Positions 1-11,003 of a DNA stretch of 64,000 nucleotides are shown piece after piece; position 1 is the stretch's first letter; each line of letters opens with the position of its first letter. The notes below the pieces were generated by a model, which saw nothing but the letters and a program-made list of their open reading frames with translations, did not search any database and was not told the origin of the DNA. The translations under genes and the position numbers were made by a program. This stretch comes from Eucommia ulmoides (taxonomy: Eukaryota > Streptophyta > Magnoliopsida > Garryales > Eucommiaceae): NCBI GenBank assembly GCA_016647705.1, contig CM028330.1, forward strand, positions 28,724,649 to 28,788,648, read 5' to 3'.

Positions 1-1817
1 TTTTAAGTGGGGTGATGAGCAAGAAAAGATATTTAATTTGATTAAGGAAAAATTGATTAATGCACATTTGCTTGCTTTACCTAACTTCACAAAAAAATTT
101 GAGATTGAATGTGATGTTTCAGGAATAGGTATTAGAGCTGTTCTAATGCAAGAAGAGCGTCTACTTGCCTACTTTAGTGAAAAACTAAGTGGCTCAGCCT
201 TGAATTACTCAACATATGACAAAGAGATGTATGAATTGATTAGGGCATTGGAGACTTGGCAACACTATCTTTAGCCAAAAGAATTTTTGATTCACGCGGA
301 TTATGAATCTTTGAAGCATTTCAAGGGTCAACAAAAGTTGAACAAGCAACATGCAAAGTGGGTGGAGTTTATCGAAATGTTTCCTTATGTGATCAAGTAC
401 AAGCAAGGTAAGGAAAATGTTGTGGCAGATGCATTATCTCGAAGGTACGTCTTACTTTCTACCTTAGATGCCAAATTGCTTGATTTTGAGTACATTAAAG
501 ATTTGTATGTTGGTAATGTATTCAATGCATGTGAGAAAATGGCATTTGGTAAGTTCTTTAGGAATAATGGGTTTTTGTTTAGAAAAAATAAATTATATGT
601 GCCTAAATGTTCATTGCTTGACTTGCTTCTTAAAGAAGCTCATGGGAGTGGTTTAATATGGCATTTTGGCATATCTAAGACTTTAGATGTTTCATGAACA
701 CTTCTTTTAGTCTCATATGAAACGTGAAATAGAGAGAATTTGTGAGAAGTGTATTATTTGTAGGCAAGCTAAGTCTAAGGTTAAGCCTCATGGTTTGTAT
801 ACTTCTTTGCCTATACCTAGTGAACCTTGGATTGATATTTCTATGGATTTTGTGTTAGGTTTTCCTAGGTCAAAAGGAGGTCGAGATTCTATATATATGG
901 TTGTAGATAGGTTTTCTGAGATGACTCATTTTATTCCATGTCATAAAACTGATGATGCATCACATGTTACTGATTTGTTCTTCAAGGAAATAGTTAGGTT
1001 GCATGGCATGCCTAAGACTATTGTTTCGGATAGAGATGCTAAGTTCTTAATCTATTTTTGGAAGACTTTATGGGGTAAGCTCAGAACTAAACTTTTATTT
1101 TTTACTACTTGTCACTCACAAACTGATGGTCAAACCGAAGTAGTTAATAGGACTTTATCTACTTTATTACGTGCTATAATACAAAAGAATTTGAAAACAT
1201 GGGAATATTGTTTGTCGCATGTAAAGTTTGCATATAATAGGAGTGTGCATTCTATAATTAAGTTTTTACCATTTGAAATTGTGTATGGTTTTAATCCATT
1301 GACTCCTTTGGATTTAACTTCTTTACCTATGCATGATCGTGTCAACTTAGATGGGAAGAAGAAGACTAATTTTGTTAAGTAGATCCATGAGAAGGCTCGA
1401 CAAAATATTGAGAGGAGAACTGAGCAATATGTCAACCAAGCTAATAAGGGGCGCAAGAAGGTTGTATTTGAACCTGGAGATTAGGTTTAGTTGCGTATGA
1501 GGAATGAGCGGTTTCTCCAACAAAGGAATTCTAAGCTACTTCTAAGAAAGGATGACCATTTTCAAGTGATGGAACGAATCAATGATAACACCTACAAATT
1601 AGACCTTCCAAGTGAGTTTAAAATAAATGCTCCTTTTAATGTGTCAAACTTGTTTCTGTTTGGTGTAGGTGAAGATTTGAGGACAAATCCTTTTCAAGAA
1701 GGAGGGAATGATGAGAATATATCAACTGCACCAAGAGATCCATTGCATGTTCCAGTTGGCCTAATAATACAGGCAAGGACAAAAAGATTCAAAGAAGCAC
1801 TTAATGGACTTATTTGA
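1..1817 (+). pseudogene. gypsy pol remnant: RNase H and integrase
   Basis: Residues resembling gypsy RNase H run from the window edge to about 470, including a DVSG motif and the closing [11 protein letters not shown] motif. Cysteine pairs of the integrase head fall at about 735-775 (CEKCIICRQ). The integrase core follows: [41 protein letters not shown] and [14 protein letters not shown], with two aspartates and the region of the glutamate visible. The last stretch (1490-1817) matches the usual C-terminal tail of this family (KLDLPSEFKINAPFNVSNL). The reading frame is broken several times. The lineage within gypsy is not assigned. Confidence 0.85.
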
Positions 1818-1889
1818 GAGACTAGAGCCGAAACACAATAGTGAAGCCTAAATTACACCCATCGGACAGTCAAGACCTAGTTCACCTCA

Positions 1890-2600
1890 TCAATAAAAGT
1901 GAATGGGCTTAAAGCATGATCATGAACGGGCCAAGAATGAGACCCACAAATTTTATTTTATTATATTATTTTAAGTCTTTTAATTATTTTTTAGGCTGAT
2001 TTGTAAGGCTTGATTGCCAAGTAAATCATTTCCTTTTCCAACTAGGAATGTAAGGCAAATTAGGAAGCTTCTTTATTCTTTATTTAGCAAATAAATTTTA
2101 GGATTTCCTTTTTCCTCCATGTAGACTCACGAATTTCCAAGTGTATTAGGGTTTTTTTCTTATTCTCTTAGCCGCCTATTTAAAGGGCTTTGTAAACCTA
2201 CGAAATTTACACTTTTGATATTGATTAATATATTTTGGGAGGGTTTTCTCTTGAATTCTTCAAAGAACTTTTCTGAACTTATCAAGTGTTCTTGTGGTGT
2301 TCAACCTCTTTGGTTCGTGATTCACTTATAATCATTGGGTCAATGATTCTCTTATACTTTTAGTTGGCGTTTCATTTATAAACATTGGATCGAGGTCATC
2401 TATCTTTCAATTTCTATATATTTTTTTTATTTCGTTACAAATCTAATTTTAGTTCAATCCTTGCGAAGAAACCCTAAGTTGGTTTTGGGTCTCACTAATC
2501 CTCAGTGAGATTCTTATTACGGTCGACCAATGGGTGTTGGTTAGTCAATCGATAGTCAGTTTCAGGATTTGTGGAATTTCTAGATTTATTCAATTACTAG
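1890..2600 (+). repeat. Putative 3' LTR of the gypsy element
   Basis: AT-rich non-coding stretch directly after the pol tail. It contains a TATA-like CTATTTAAAGG near 2168-2180 and no open frame. Position and promoter-like content suggest the 3' LTR, but both ends are estimates because no second copy is in the window. The first tens of bases after the stop (1818-1890) may be 3' untranslated sequence or already LTR. Confidence 0.45.
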
Positions 2601-2639
2601 CCGTTTTATGGTTATGATATGAGAGATATCTTAGGGATC

Positions 2640-3215
2640 TAAATTTAATTGAGATATAATTTATGTATTCTATTATCCCTATTAATTTGATCTATTTAAT
2701 TAAATGTTATTTTAATTAAAGTGCTTTAATACTTTCTATTTTGATGAATTTCGATTTAAAAATGTTTAAGGACCAAAATGAGATTTTTTCAAGAATATTT
2801 ATAAATGAAAAAGATTTATTTTGATTATATATGATGTATGGGGTCTTGGTGTGTCATTTAATGACATAATATTTGAAAAATAGCTATTAAAAGATATTTT
2901 TGAAATTCCTATATTTAAACCTGCGAATTTTGAGTTTAAATATTGCTATTTTAGTGGAGAATATTTTGGGCCTAAAGTATGGAAGAGATTTAAGTGATTT
3001 TATTTTGATCTTACGATTTAGTACATATATTTAAATATAATTCTTTCTATACTTTCATTGATTAAGATCAAATTATTTTGGAGACTAAATTGAGAGCTTT
3101 AGAAATTATATTATTAAGTTAAATATACTAGAATTGAAAGGAATCAATATATGTGATCTATAGGTGATTTTAAATGACATATTTTGTAAAAACTAGCCGT
3201 TGTAAGATTTGTGAA
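2640..3215 (+). repeat. LTR fragment of the copia family found at 46-55 kb
   Basis: Its sequence runs antiparallel to parts of the LTRs at 46015-48109 and 50901-55116. Shared landmarks are ATCCCTATTAATTTG, a GGACCAAAATGAG stretch, ATGGGGTCTTGG followed by TGTCATTTAATGACAT, and AAAACTAGCCGTT. Similarity is patchy, with middle parts (about 2890-3170) hard to align by eye. It lacks clear ends and looks like an old truncated LTR. Confidence 0.6.
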
Positions 3216-3800
3216 AATTGTGCATTAACATTAACGTAAACCCAACTCAAACACACATTCACCTCAAAAGGACAAAATACCACATATGATAATTAACGTT
3301 GATATACACAAGACAAAAATATACAGCAGGACGTTAACTTAAATATTCAAGCAAAATACGTTAACGCACAAAACCTCCCAAAACAAAATTCGTTAACGTT
3401 AAAATCTACAGCTCGATGATAAAAAATGCGTTAATGTTTAATGCATACAAACAGATGGAGAAAGATGTGATAATGTGAATTCACGCACACAAAAAATAAA
3501 AATAAAATTGAAATGTGTTAGTGTTAACGTAAAATTCAAATCGTAGTTTTGTAATACAGACAAAGTTTGACAAAAAAATAGGCAGATGTCTATTGCTGAA
3601 AATGAGTTAATGTTAACGTACACAAAACATATAAGGAAGATGAGTTAACATGAATACAAAAAAAAAATATATATATATATATATATATGAAATACAATAA
3701 CGTTGACGTGAAATTCAAATGTAGTTTTTTAATATAAGCAAGGTACATTGCTTGAACATTTAAGTTAATGTTAATGTCATGTGTGTAGATTTTTTCTTGT
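3216..3800. repeat. Degenerate repeats rich in GTTAACGTTAAC
   Basis: The hexamer GTTAAC and one-base variants (GTTAATGTTAACGT, CGTTAACGTTAA, ACGTTGACGT) recur about ten times over 600 bases. At least two longer copies align: GTTAACGTAAAATTCAAATCGTAGTTTTGTAAT (in pieces, 3532-3556) and a variant at 3702-3732. An AT dinucleotide run lies at 3667-3690. This looks like a decayed tandem repeat or small palindromic transposon cluster just upstream of the PIRL gene. A promoter role cannot be told from sequence. Confidence 0.5.
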
Positions 3801-4000
3801 TACATAAGACAAAATGACAGAATTGTAAATATGAGTGAATAGGGGTCAAAATGTAAGGATTTTTTTCCTAAAGTTTCAGGGTCCAAAATGTAAATTCAAT
3901 TGAAAACCAATATTGAAGGCCAATCGTATATTATGCAATTGCCCGGAGTTCTCCTTTCACTCCTCTCTTCAATTTCTTCACCACGAAATTCGACTTAGCA

Positions 4001-5956
4001 ATGGCTCCAATACACAAAGAGGACCCATCTCCAGCCTATGCAGAAACTGTGAACGAAATCATGAAAACATACAAATCTCTGCCGCCCAGACCTTCCATTG
4101 AAGAGCTTGAAGCTGCCATAGCCGTTGTCAAAACAGTGACCACTGAAGAACAGCTCAGGCTAGATGAAATCTCCAAGCAAATTCCACCACAAGACGTTCC
4201 ACCGGAGCTTTTCTCCGTGCTTCTTCAGGTGAGGAAGTCCATGGTGTTGTTCATGAGCCATGAACAGAGGAAAGAGGCTCTGAACTTGATTGAAACCGAT
4301 GAAATTTTTCAGAGATTCGATGAACTCATTCGGAGAGCTTCCGATTTGCTTTCTGGGGTTGATTCCAGTGACGCAATTGAAGAAATTGAAATAAAAATTG
4401 TGGGCAGTGACGAGGGTTTGATCAAAAAAGAAGAATTCAAAGAGCCAAAGGCTCACGAATTCAAGGGTTTGGCAAGCAGTTCTTCCTCATCTCAAGGTCT
4501 GCATAATTTTATTTTTATTTTTTATTTTTTATTTTTTTAGTCATAATTGTGATGTTTGTTAGAAGTAAATTTGCAAATTTTCTTAATTTCAGTCTTACTT
4601 TCTATTTACAGTATAAGAAGAAAATAGAAATTTTGATCAGACACAGACTATAATTCATGTGAGATGTCTAAAATTTAATTTAATTCAGCTGATGATTGTT
4701 TATTGATTGAATTTATAGGAGGGGAGAGCATGGAGAAGATGAATCTAATGGACGTGGCATCACTCATTGAAAAGACGGCAAAAATTGGAGCAAAAGTTGT
4801 TGATCTTGAAGCCAAATTGATGGACAAAATCGAGTGGCTTCCCCTATCACTTGGAAAATTATTGAATATCACCGATCTAAACCTCTCCAACAATCGAATC
4901 ATGGCTCTTCCCTCCACCATTGATGGTCTCAGGGCCTTAAAGACGCTTGATATCCACTCAAACCAACTCATAAACCTCCCTGAATCAATCGGCGAACTCC
5001 AAAATTTGTCCGATCTAGACCTCCATGCCAACATGTTAAAATCACTCCCAAATTCCTTCCGAAGCTTGAAAAATTTACTCAATCTTGACTTGAGCTCAAA
5101 CAATTTCACCCATTTGCCGGATTTAATTGGAGAACTTGATTCATTGAAGAGATTGATTGTTGAAACAAATGACCTTGAAGATGTTCCTTCTACGATTGGA
5201 TCATGTTCTTCGCTTGTGGAGTTGAGGTTAGATTTTAATCAAATTAAAGGTCTTCCGGAGGCAATAGGGAAGCTAGAATGCTTGGAAATTCTAACTCTGC
5301 ATTATAATCGAGTGAAAAGGTTGCCAACAACTATGGGTAATCTTTTGAATTTAAGGGAGCTTGATGTTAGTTTTAATGAAATCGAGAGCATACCCGAAAG
5401 CCTTTGCTCTGCGATCAGCTTGGAAAAGTTGAATTTGGGAAAGAATTTTGCTGATTTGAGAGAACTTCCAAAGTCGATCGGGAACCTTGAGAAGCTTGAG
5501 GAGTTGGACATAAGTGACAATCAAATTAAAATTTTGCCAGATTCTTTTGTGTTCTTGTCCAAATTGAGAGTTTTTCGTGCGGATGAGACTCCGTTGGAGG
5601 TGCCGGCAAGGCAAGTCGCCAAATTGGGGGCTCAGGTAACATTTGTTTATAACTTATGCTTCTTGCGTTTGAGTCTTTTATCCTAAATTTTTTTCGGCAA
5701 GGTCAGTGTGACCAATTAGACATGAAAAATAAAGTTTGAAGAGGAATGTACAAAAAATGTGACTTTTGAGAGCAATAAACAGCTGCACATAAACTTCGTT
5801 ATTTTTTACAATAACTTCCTCAATTTTTTGATTCATTAGGCTGTTGTTGAGTACATGGTCGATTTTGTCGCTAAGAGGGATATGAGATCTCAACAGCCGA
5901 AGAAGAAGAAAGGGTTCTACTCCCGGGTTTGCCCGTTGTTCTGTTTGTTGGGATAA
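4001..5956 (+). CDS. PIRL: Plant intracellular Ras-group LRR protein (PIRL4/5-like)
   Basis: Exons I read: 4001-4496, 4719-5635 and 5840-5956 (introns GT-AG at 4497-4718 and 5636-5839), giving 509 codons, a usual PIRL length. Residues 1-165 are the helical PIRL N-terminus (ETVNEIMKTYKSLPPRPSIE; VPPELFSVLLQVRKSM), closest in memory to PIRL4/5. A short coiled stretch follows (about 181-200). About ten or eleven leucine-rich repeats of roughly 23 residues cover 203-465, each of the form LxxLxLxxNxIxxLPxxIGxL, the SHOC2/SUR-8 type. Exon 3 encodes KRDMRSQQPKKKKGFYSR and ends in CPLFCLLG. No signal peptide or membrane segment is seen, as expected for an intracellular scaffold. PIRLs are plant-specific; some Arabidopsis members act in pollen and gametophyte development. 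The ATG is the first in frame after a short CT-rich leader. The paralogue assignment is tentative. Confidence 0.9.
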
Positions 5957-6890
5957 ACATATTTCTTTTTGTTTCTGTTCTTCTTAGTTTTCTGAGAACA
6001 GAACATAGAAAACAGAAATGAAAACGCTCAAACAAACAGGGCCTTCGGGAGTCTATGTGAGGTTCTGAGGTTATATTTGTAAAGAACACGTCTTACATAA
6101 AATGAGTGTATGTAAATATAGACATTTTGGTTGATATAGCCTTTCTTTCCTGTTTTCACGAAGTTAATTTTGATCTCTTTTGTATAATTTTATCACGACA
6201 GAGATCTCATTTGTAATAAAATTTTGGGAATTTGATGAGAATTTTTATGTAATAAGTCCATATTTTTGTTAGGTCTATTGACTTGTTCAAACTTGACCAA
6301 GTTTTTTTTAGGGATAAGGATGCATCCTTGTTAATCATGGGGAGTGTATATTTTCACGGGTAAAATTGGATTACGAGGAGTCGAACTCCAAAATATCCGA
6401 TTGTATATCAATTTTATTATTTGTCTCTTTCATAACGGCAGCGTAATTAAAGTTTAAAAATCGATGAGCTTACAACTTGTTGATAATTAGGCCAGAAAAA
6501 TGATAAACGGGAAAAACAAATTGAAATAAATAGATTTATCATTTTAAATTGCATACTAAAGAATTAAAATACATCTAGTGGCAGTTTAAAAACATGAATG
6601 CATATATTTGAGACAATTTGAATATGGATAAAAAAAAATCAGTATTTTAATAAATAACAAATTTTAATATGTATATATATATATGTGTGCGCTAGTGTCA
6701 ACTTTTATTTAATTAAAATTTAAATGGTAATATACAAACCATGCTCCGCAGGCTGATTATCCCTAAACCAAATGTGAATTTGTTATATAGATCTCATTTT
6801 CTGTCACAATAATCCGTAAATAAAATATTTAATAATCATTTCAAATTATTATTCATGGACTTATATGCACCCCAAACTAGGTTATATAAA
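5957..6890 (+). other. PIRL 3' UTR and AT-rich intergenic DNA
   Basis: After the stop codon a plausible polyadenylation hexamer AATAAA lies at 6215-6220, about 260 bases downstream, in T-rich context. From about 6430 the sequence is AT-rich with a short TATATATATATATGTGTGCG run near 6670-6690. I see no further gene here. Confidence 0.45.
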
Positions 6891-6899
6891 TAAATATAT

Positions 6900-7060
6900 G
6901 AGTTAATTATTGATTAGATCGAATTGTACTTTGCACCCCTGTGTTATATTCGTCAGCACTTACACTCCCTGTACTTATGAATTAAGTGCAATGGTTAAAA
7001 TTTTAACAGAACTAAAGGTAATTGGGTCATTTTACTTAAAAACTAAGGGTAATTTTGTCA
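6900..7060 (+). repeat. Left inverted terminal repeat
   Basis: Starts near GAGTTAATTATTGATTAG and contains AATTGTACTTTGCACCCC at 6931-6948. It matches the reverse complement of 25800-25962 over most of its length with scattered differences and one insertion of about 20 bases in the right copy. Confidence 0.6.
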
Positions 7061-7143
7061 TTTCATTCTAATTAATTCAATAGGATTTATGTTGGATTAT
7101 GGAGCGGCTCAGGTCGACCTGTAGAGCGTCCATAAGGGCCCCA

Positions 7144-7494
7144 TGTTTCATAGAGAGTCATCATGTGAATGGGTGCACCTCTTGGTCTTAAGGATCTCGT
7201 TTTTTCGATAGACACCTATTGGAACGGACATACCCTTTCGGTATGTACCCATTGGAATGAATACATCCTTTGGGATGTTCTCTATAAATATGCGTTGATA
7301 TTTCTAAGGTCTCTGTCCCCATCAAATTACAGATAATTTGAGTGACTTTGGTTAGTGAGTGTGTGGATATTATCGAAAAATGCTCTAACAATATTTTTCT
7401 TACCGACGAGAGAAGAAATGAGGAATGAGTTGTAACCGAATCTTTCAAATCCGAAAGATATGCTTTCGTTTTTATGTTTCTGCATTTGTTTATA
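7144..7494 (+). repeat. 5' LTR of copia element
   Basis: Aligns with 23398-23747 through GGGTGCACCTCTTGGTCTTAAG, TTCGGTATGTACC, TTCTCTATAAATATG and GAGTGTRTGRATATTAT, ending at GCATTTGTTTATA. TCTATAAATATG near 7280 serves as a TATA-like element. The left edge is estimated where the alignment fades. Confidence 0.75.
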
Positions 7495-7495
7495 T

Positions 7496-7508
7496 TGGTA
7501 TTAGAGCC
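7496..7508 (+). promoter_or_regulatory. Primer-binding site of copia element
   Basis: TGGTATTAGAGCC, one base off the usual plant copia TGGTATCAGAGC site complementary to initiator tRNA-Met, one base after the LTR end. It fixes the element's orientation and 5' end. Confidence 0.8.
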
Positions 7509-8474
7509 TTATAGACTCGTTTCGCCAAATTATGTCGTTGTTGTGCATGAATAGTAGTTTCATGGTTTCTTCATTAATGGTCGAAAATATTTGTTTTCTG
7601 AAAAGTTATATAATTTTGGAAAAATTTTATATAGAAAAATTATACGTTTCATTACGAGTTCAATGATATAAATTTCATAAATTTAGACGTATGATTAATT
7701 TTATAAGTTTTTTAGAAGATTGAAAAAAAACGTAGATTGAAAAAAAACGTAGAATTCGTCTCACCATTCATGGCCACTATTCTGATTTTGTAATGGTGAA
7801 GGAGATGACTCAAAACGACGTCATTTCGTTTTTGTCTTACGAAACGATTAGGTGTGGAGTTATAATTTATTCAGACAGACATTAACTGATAAGTAGTACT
7901 GTTGGTTCATTGGCACCTCTTGGACGTATAGTGCAGAGAACTCTTGGGTTCGAATCCTGCCAAACTTTATTGTTTTTTTTAAAGGGAAAATTATTTCTTT
8001 AAATGGCGAAAAGGACTTCGAACCCAGAACCTGTAACATTGGAACAGAACCTAGAACCACCAAGACAAACTTGCTCAGTGGTCGCATTATCACATTGTTT
8101 TTATATAATCTCGCATATTTTTATTACAATGCATCAATTACATTCTTTATTGTATACCATGAAATATGATTTTATTTAAATTATGAAAGTGAATTATGTG
8201 TGAAAATTTCATGTTAGTTAATTTTGGTATACGATATACATATCATGTTCATTTAGAAAAACGTGAAATTAAAATTTGTGGGCAATAGTGAGTTAAAATA
8301 TGTTTTCCTCATTTTTTGTTTTGCGCATAATATATCTAGAAATGATATTTAAATCTATAAATACAAGAAATAATTATGAACATAGCGAAATTTTCGATCT
8401 TATACTATAGAAATAAGTATTATTTTTAGATTTGATTATTGCGGCAAAATAATTAGTGTGTACTAATATCCTAA
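7509..8474 (+). other. copia 5' leader, non-coding
   Basis: Untranslated leader between the primer-binding site and gag. It includes two short tRNA T-arm-like stretches (GGGTTCGAATCC near 7948 on plus, and its like near 8020 on minus) but no full tRNA. No gene seen. Confidence 0.5.
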
Positions 8475-10907
8475 ATGTGCATAAAATATAGTGAAATGAC
8501 TTTAACAAATATAGTAGCAGATCTTGCTAAAGTTGAGAAATTTGATGGAAATAACTACGATATTTGGCATCATAAGATCCAGTATCTCCTACATGAGCGA
8601 GAAGTTCTGGAAACACTAACACATACACCTCCCGAAGGTAATTCTTCCCAACATCGGCGTGATATGGAAACCTATCAAAATTGGGCCAAGAAAGATCGTA
8701 GTGCAAGATTCACTATGTTAAGCTATATGCACGATGATTTGATTGGTGATTATGTTACGCTAGTGCACTAGAAATGTGAAATGCCTTAAAGTTGGCATTT
8801 GTCGGTACATTAGCAACTAAGTTGTGAGCCTTGACACTTAAGTTTGAAACTAATAAGATGTCTCCCAAAACAAGTATGGTTGAGCATCTTCAAAAAATAT
8901 TGGCTATAATACGCAACCTAAAGCCAGCTGGTAACAACTTATCTGATGAGTAACATATCCTAGGTGTGCTTTGCTCTTTGTCTGATTCTTGGGAGCAAAT
9001 GAAGTTCACAATAACGCACAATGAAAATATCAAAATTTTTACCCAATTTCATCGTCATTTGGAATTAGAGGCAAAGAGGTTGGAGACACAAGGTAATACT
9101 TCTATATTTATCGTTGAGTCTAGTCATCGCGAGACATTTGGATCTAAGCGAAAGTGGCAAAACAAAGCACGACAAGGAGGAAAAGAAGGATTTGCTTATA
9201 AAAAAGGAAAAGGCAGAAAGTTTAAAAAAGACAAGCGTAGATGAAAGAAGGACAAGTCTAAGCTGAAGTATTACAACTGTGATAAACTTGGTCACTTCGC
9301 TCGTGAATGCACTAGGCCAAAGAAGGTACAAACCAACTCCATCTTTAAAAAATGACGCCTATGTGTGCAGTCATGTCTTGGTTGCTTATTCATTTCCTAA
9401 TTGGATTGTAGATACTGGAACAACAAGACACGTCGTAAAAGATCGAGTAAGGTTCATTGAGTATTGTAGAATTCTAATTGGGAGTCAACGTATTTACATG
9501 AGGAATAACACTAGCGAAGATGTGATAGGAATTGATACCTATCAATTAAAGATGCGTTCTGGACACACCGTGCTTCTCTATGATGTTTTTTATGCTCCTA
9601 GAGTTTGATGAAACCTGATGTCTATTGCAACCATGGCCGGACTAGGTTTTTCTTTCAGTTTCACTATCGACACTTTTCAATTTTATTTAAACTCCGTGTT
9701 TTATGATAGTGGACACATAGTAGATGGATATTATGTACTAGATATTAATGATTCTTTATATTTTGATACATATTTAACTTCTACTAATAATGATTCTATT
9801 ACATCTACATCTGTTACATGACATGCAAGACTTGGTCACATTGGGCAAGAAAAAATGACAAGGTTAGCTTGAGAAGGACTTTTAGGTCCACCCTCTAGAG
9901 TTAACTTATCTGTCTGTGAATCTTGTTTGGCTGGAAAGGCCACAAGAAAGCCTTTTGATAAGGCTAGAAAGACTACATCTCCCTTAGAGTTAGTCTATTC
10001 TGACATTTGCGGACCTATGAATGTTAATGCACGACATGATGCTAATTATTTTATCACATTCATTGATGATTACTCACATTTTGGTTATATTTATCTCATT
10101 TCTCACAAATTAGAGGCATTGAAATGTTTCCAAAGATTTGTTCATTTAGTTGAGAATCAAAGAGGTTAAAATCTTAAGATTTTACGTACTGACCGAGGAT
10201 GTGAGTATTTGTTTGAACAATTCAAGGACTTATGTGATAATAGAGGTATAATTAGATAATTGATGATTCCTAGTACTCTACAACAAAATGGAGTAGTTGA
10301 GCGTATGAATCGAACTTTATTAGATATGGTTAGGTTAATGATGCCATATGCTAATCTACCAATCAATTTCTGGGGAGATGCTTTATTGACAACAACCTAT
10401 ATCCTTAATATAGTGTCCTCCAAGTCAGTATTATCTACACCATATGAGTTATGGATTGGTTTCAAACCAGAATTAAAATATTTCAAACCATGGGGATCTG
10501 CAGATTATGTTTGTGTTACATTACATACACATGGAAAATTGAGCCCTAGAGCTCAAAAGCGCACATTCGTTAGACATCCTGATCACTCCAAAGGATATGT
10601 GATGTTACATGAACGTTCTGATGGCATACTGACTGAGATTAAGTCACACGATATCGAATTTATGAAAAATAAATTTCCAAGTAGAGGTGAACTAAGAGGT
10701 AGTAAAGAACTTTATGAGTTGAATGAGTCAAATGATAACTCTACACCATTACTCGGCGAGGTTAGGCAAATTAATCTTCGTCCTTCTACAAGTATACCAA
10801 TGATTGCTGAGAATAGTGGGAAAGATTTAGAGAATAGTGGGAGTATACCACAAAATAATTCTCAAACTCTTCAGCTGCGTAAAAGTCAACGTGAAAATAT
10901 TCCTTGA
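8475..10907 (+). pseudogene. copia gag, protease and integrase remnant
   Basis: Gag opens with FDGNNYDIWHHKIQYLL (copia gag motif KFxGxNYxxW). A CCHC zinc knuckle lies at about 9268-9318 (YYNCDKLGHFARECTRP). Protease is shown by WIVDTGTTRHV at about 9400-9435. The pre-integrase zinc segment (ARLGHIGQEKM ... CESCLAGKA) is at 9820-9945 and the integrase core follows: YSDICGPM, FITFIDDYSHFGYIYL, then QQNGVVERMNRTLLDM near 10280. The reading frame has multiple breaks. The 3' end is cut by the nested element at 11004. Confidence 0.85.
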
Positions 10908-11003
10908 CGTCTATTTGATATTGATAAGGAATTTTTCTTGTGTTCTTCACTAGAGGAAGATGAGCATTTCTCTTATCAAGAGGCCTTATCATCGCTTACC
11001 GTA

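Larger units (their letters stand above)
1..2600 (+). mobile_element. Ty3/gypsy LTR retrotransposon, 3' part (fossil)
   Basis: Right-hand part of a Ty3/gypsy element; the left part lies outside the window. Order seen is RNase H, integrase with its zinc-binding head, core and C-terminal region, then a non-coding tail that looks like a 3' LTR. RNase H to integrase on one strand is the gypsy order. The coding part is broken in several places, so the copy is dead. LTR ends could not be fixed because the partner LTR is outside the window. Age: old, judged only by coding decay. Confidence 0.85.

Noticed and set aside
4160-5614. Antisense open frames over PIRL
   Set aside because: They mirror the leucine-rich coding sequence and have no motif or start context of their own.
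6366-6405. tRNA-like T-arm (GGAGTTCGACTCC on minus)
   Set aside because: Only the T-arm resemblance is present; no acceptor, D or anticodon arms at the right spacing.
7060-7143. Extension of the copia 5' LTR leftwards to TGTTGGATTATGG
   Set aside because: The region left of the 3' LTR has no matching sequence, so the shared part starts near 7144.
7900-8045. Two tRNA B-box-like sequences, possible SINE
   Set aside because: B-box-like GGGTTCGAATCC and a minus-strand like, but no A box at the right distance and no poly(A) end; probably part of the copia leader.
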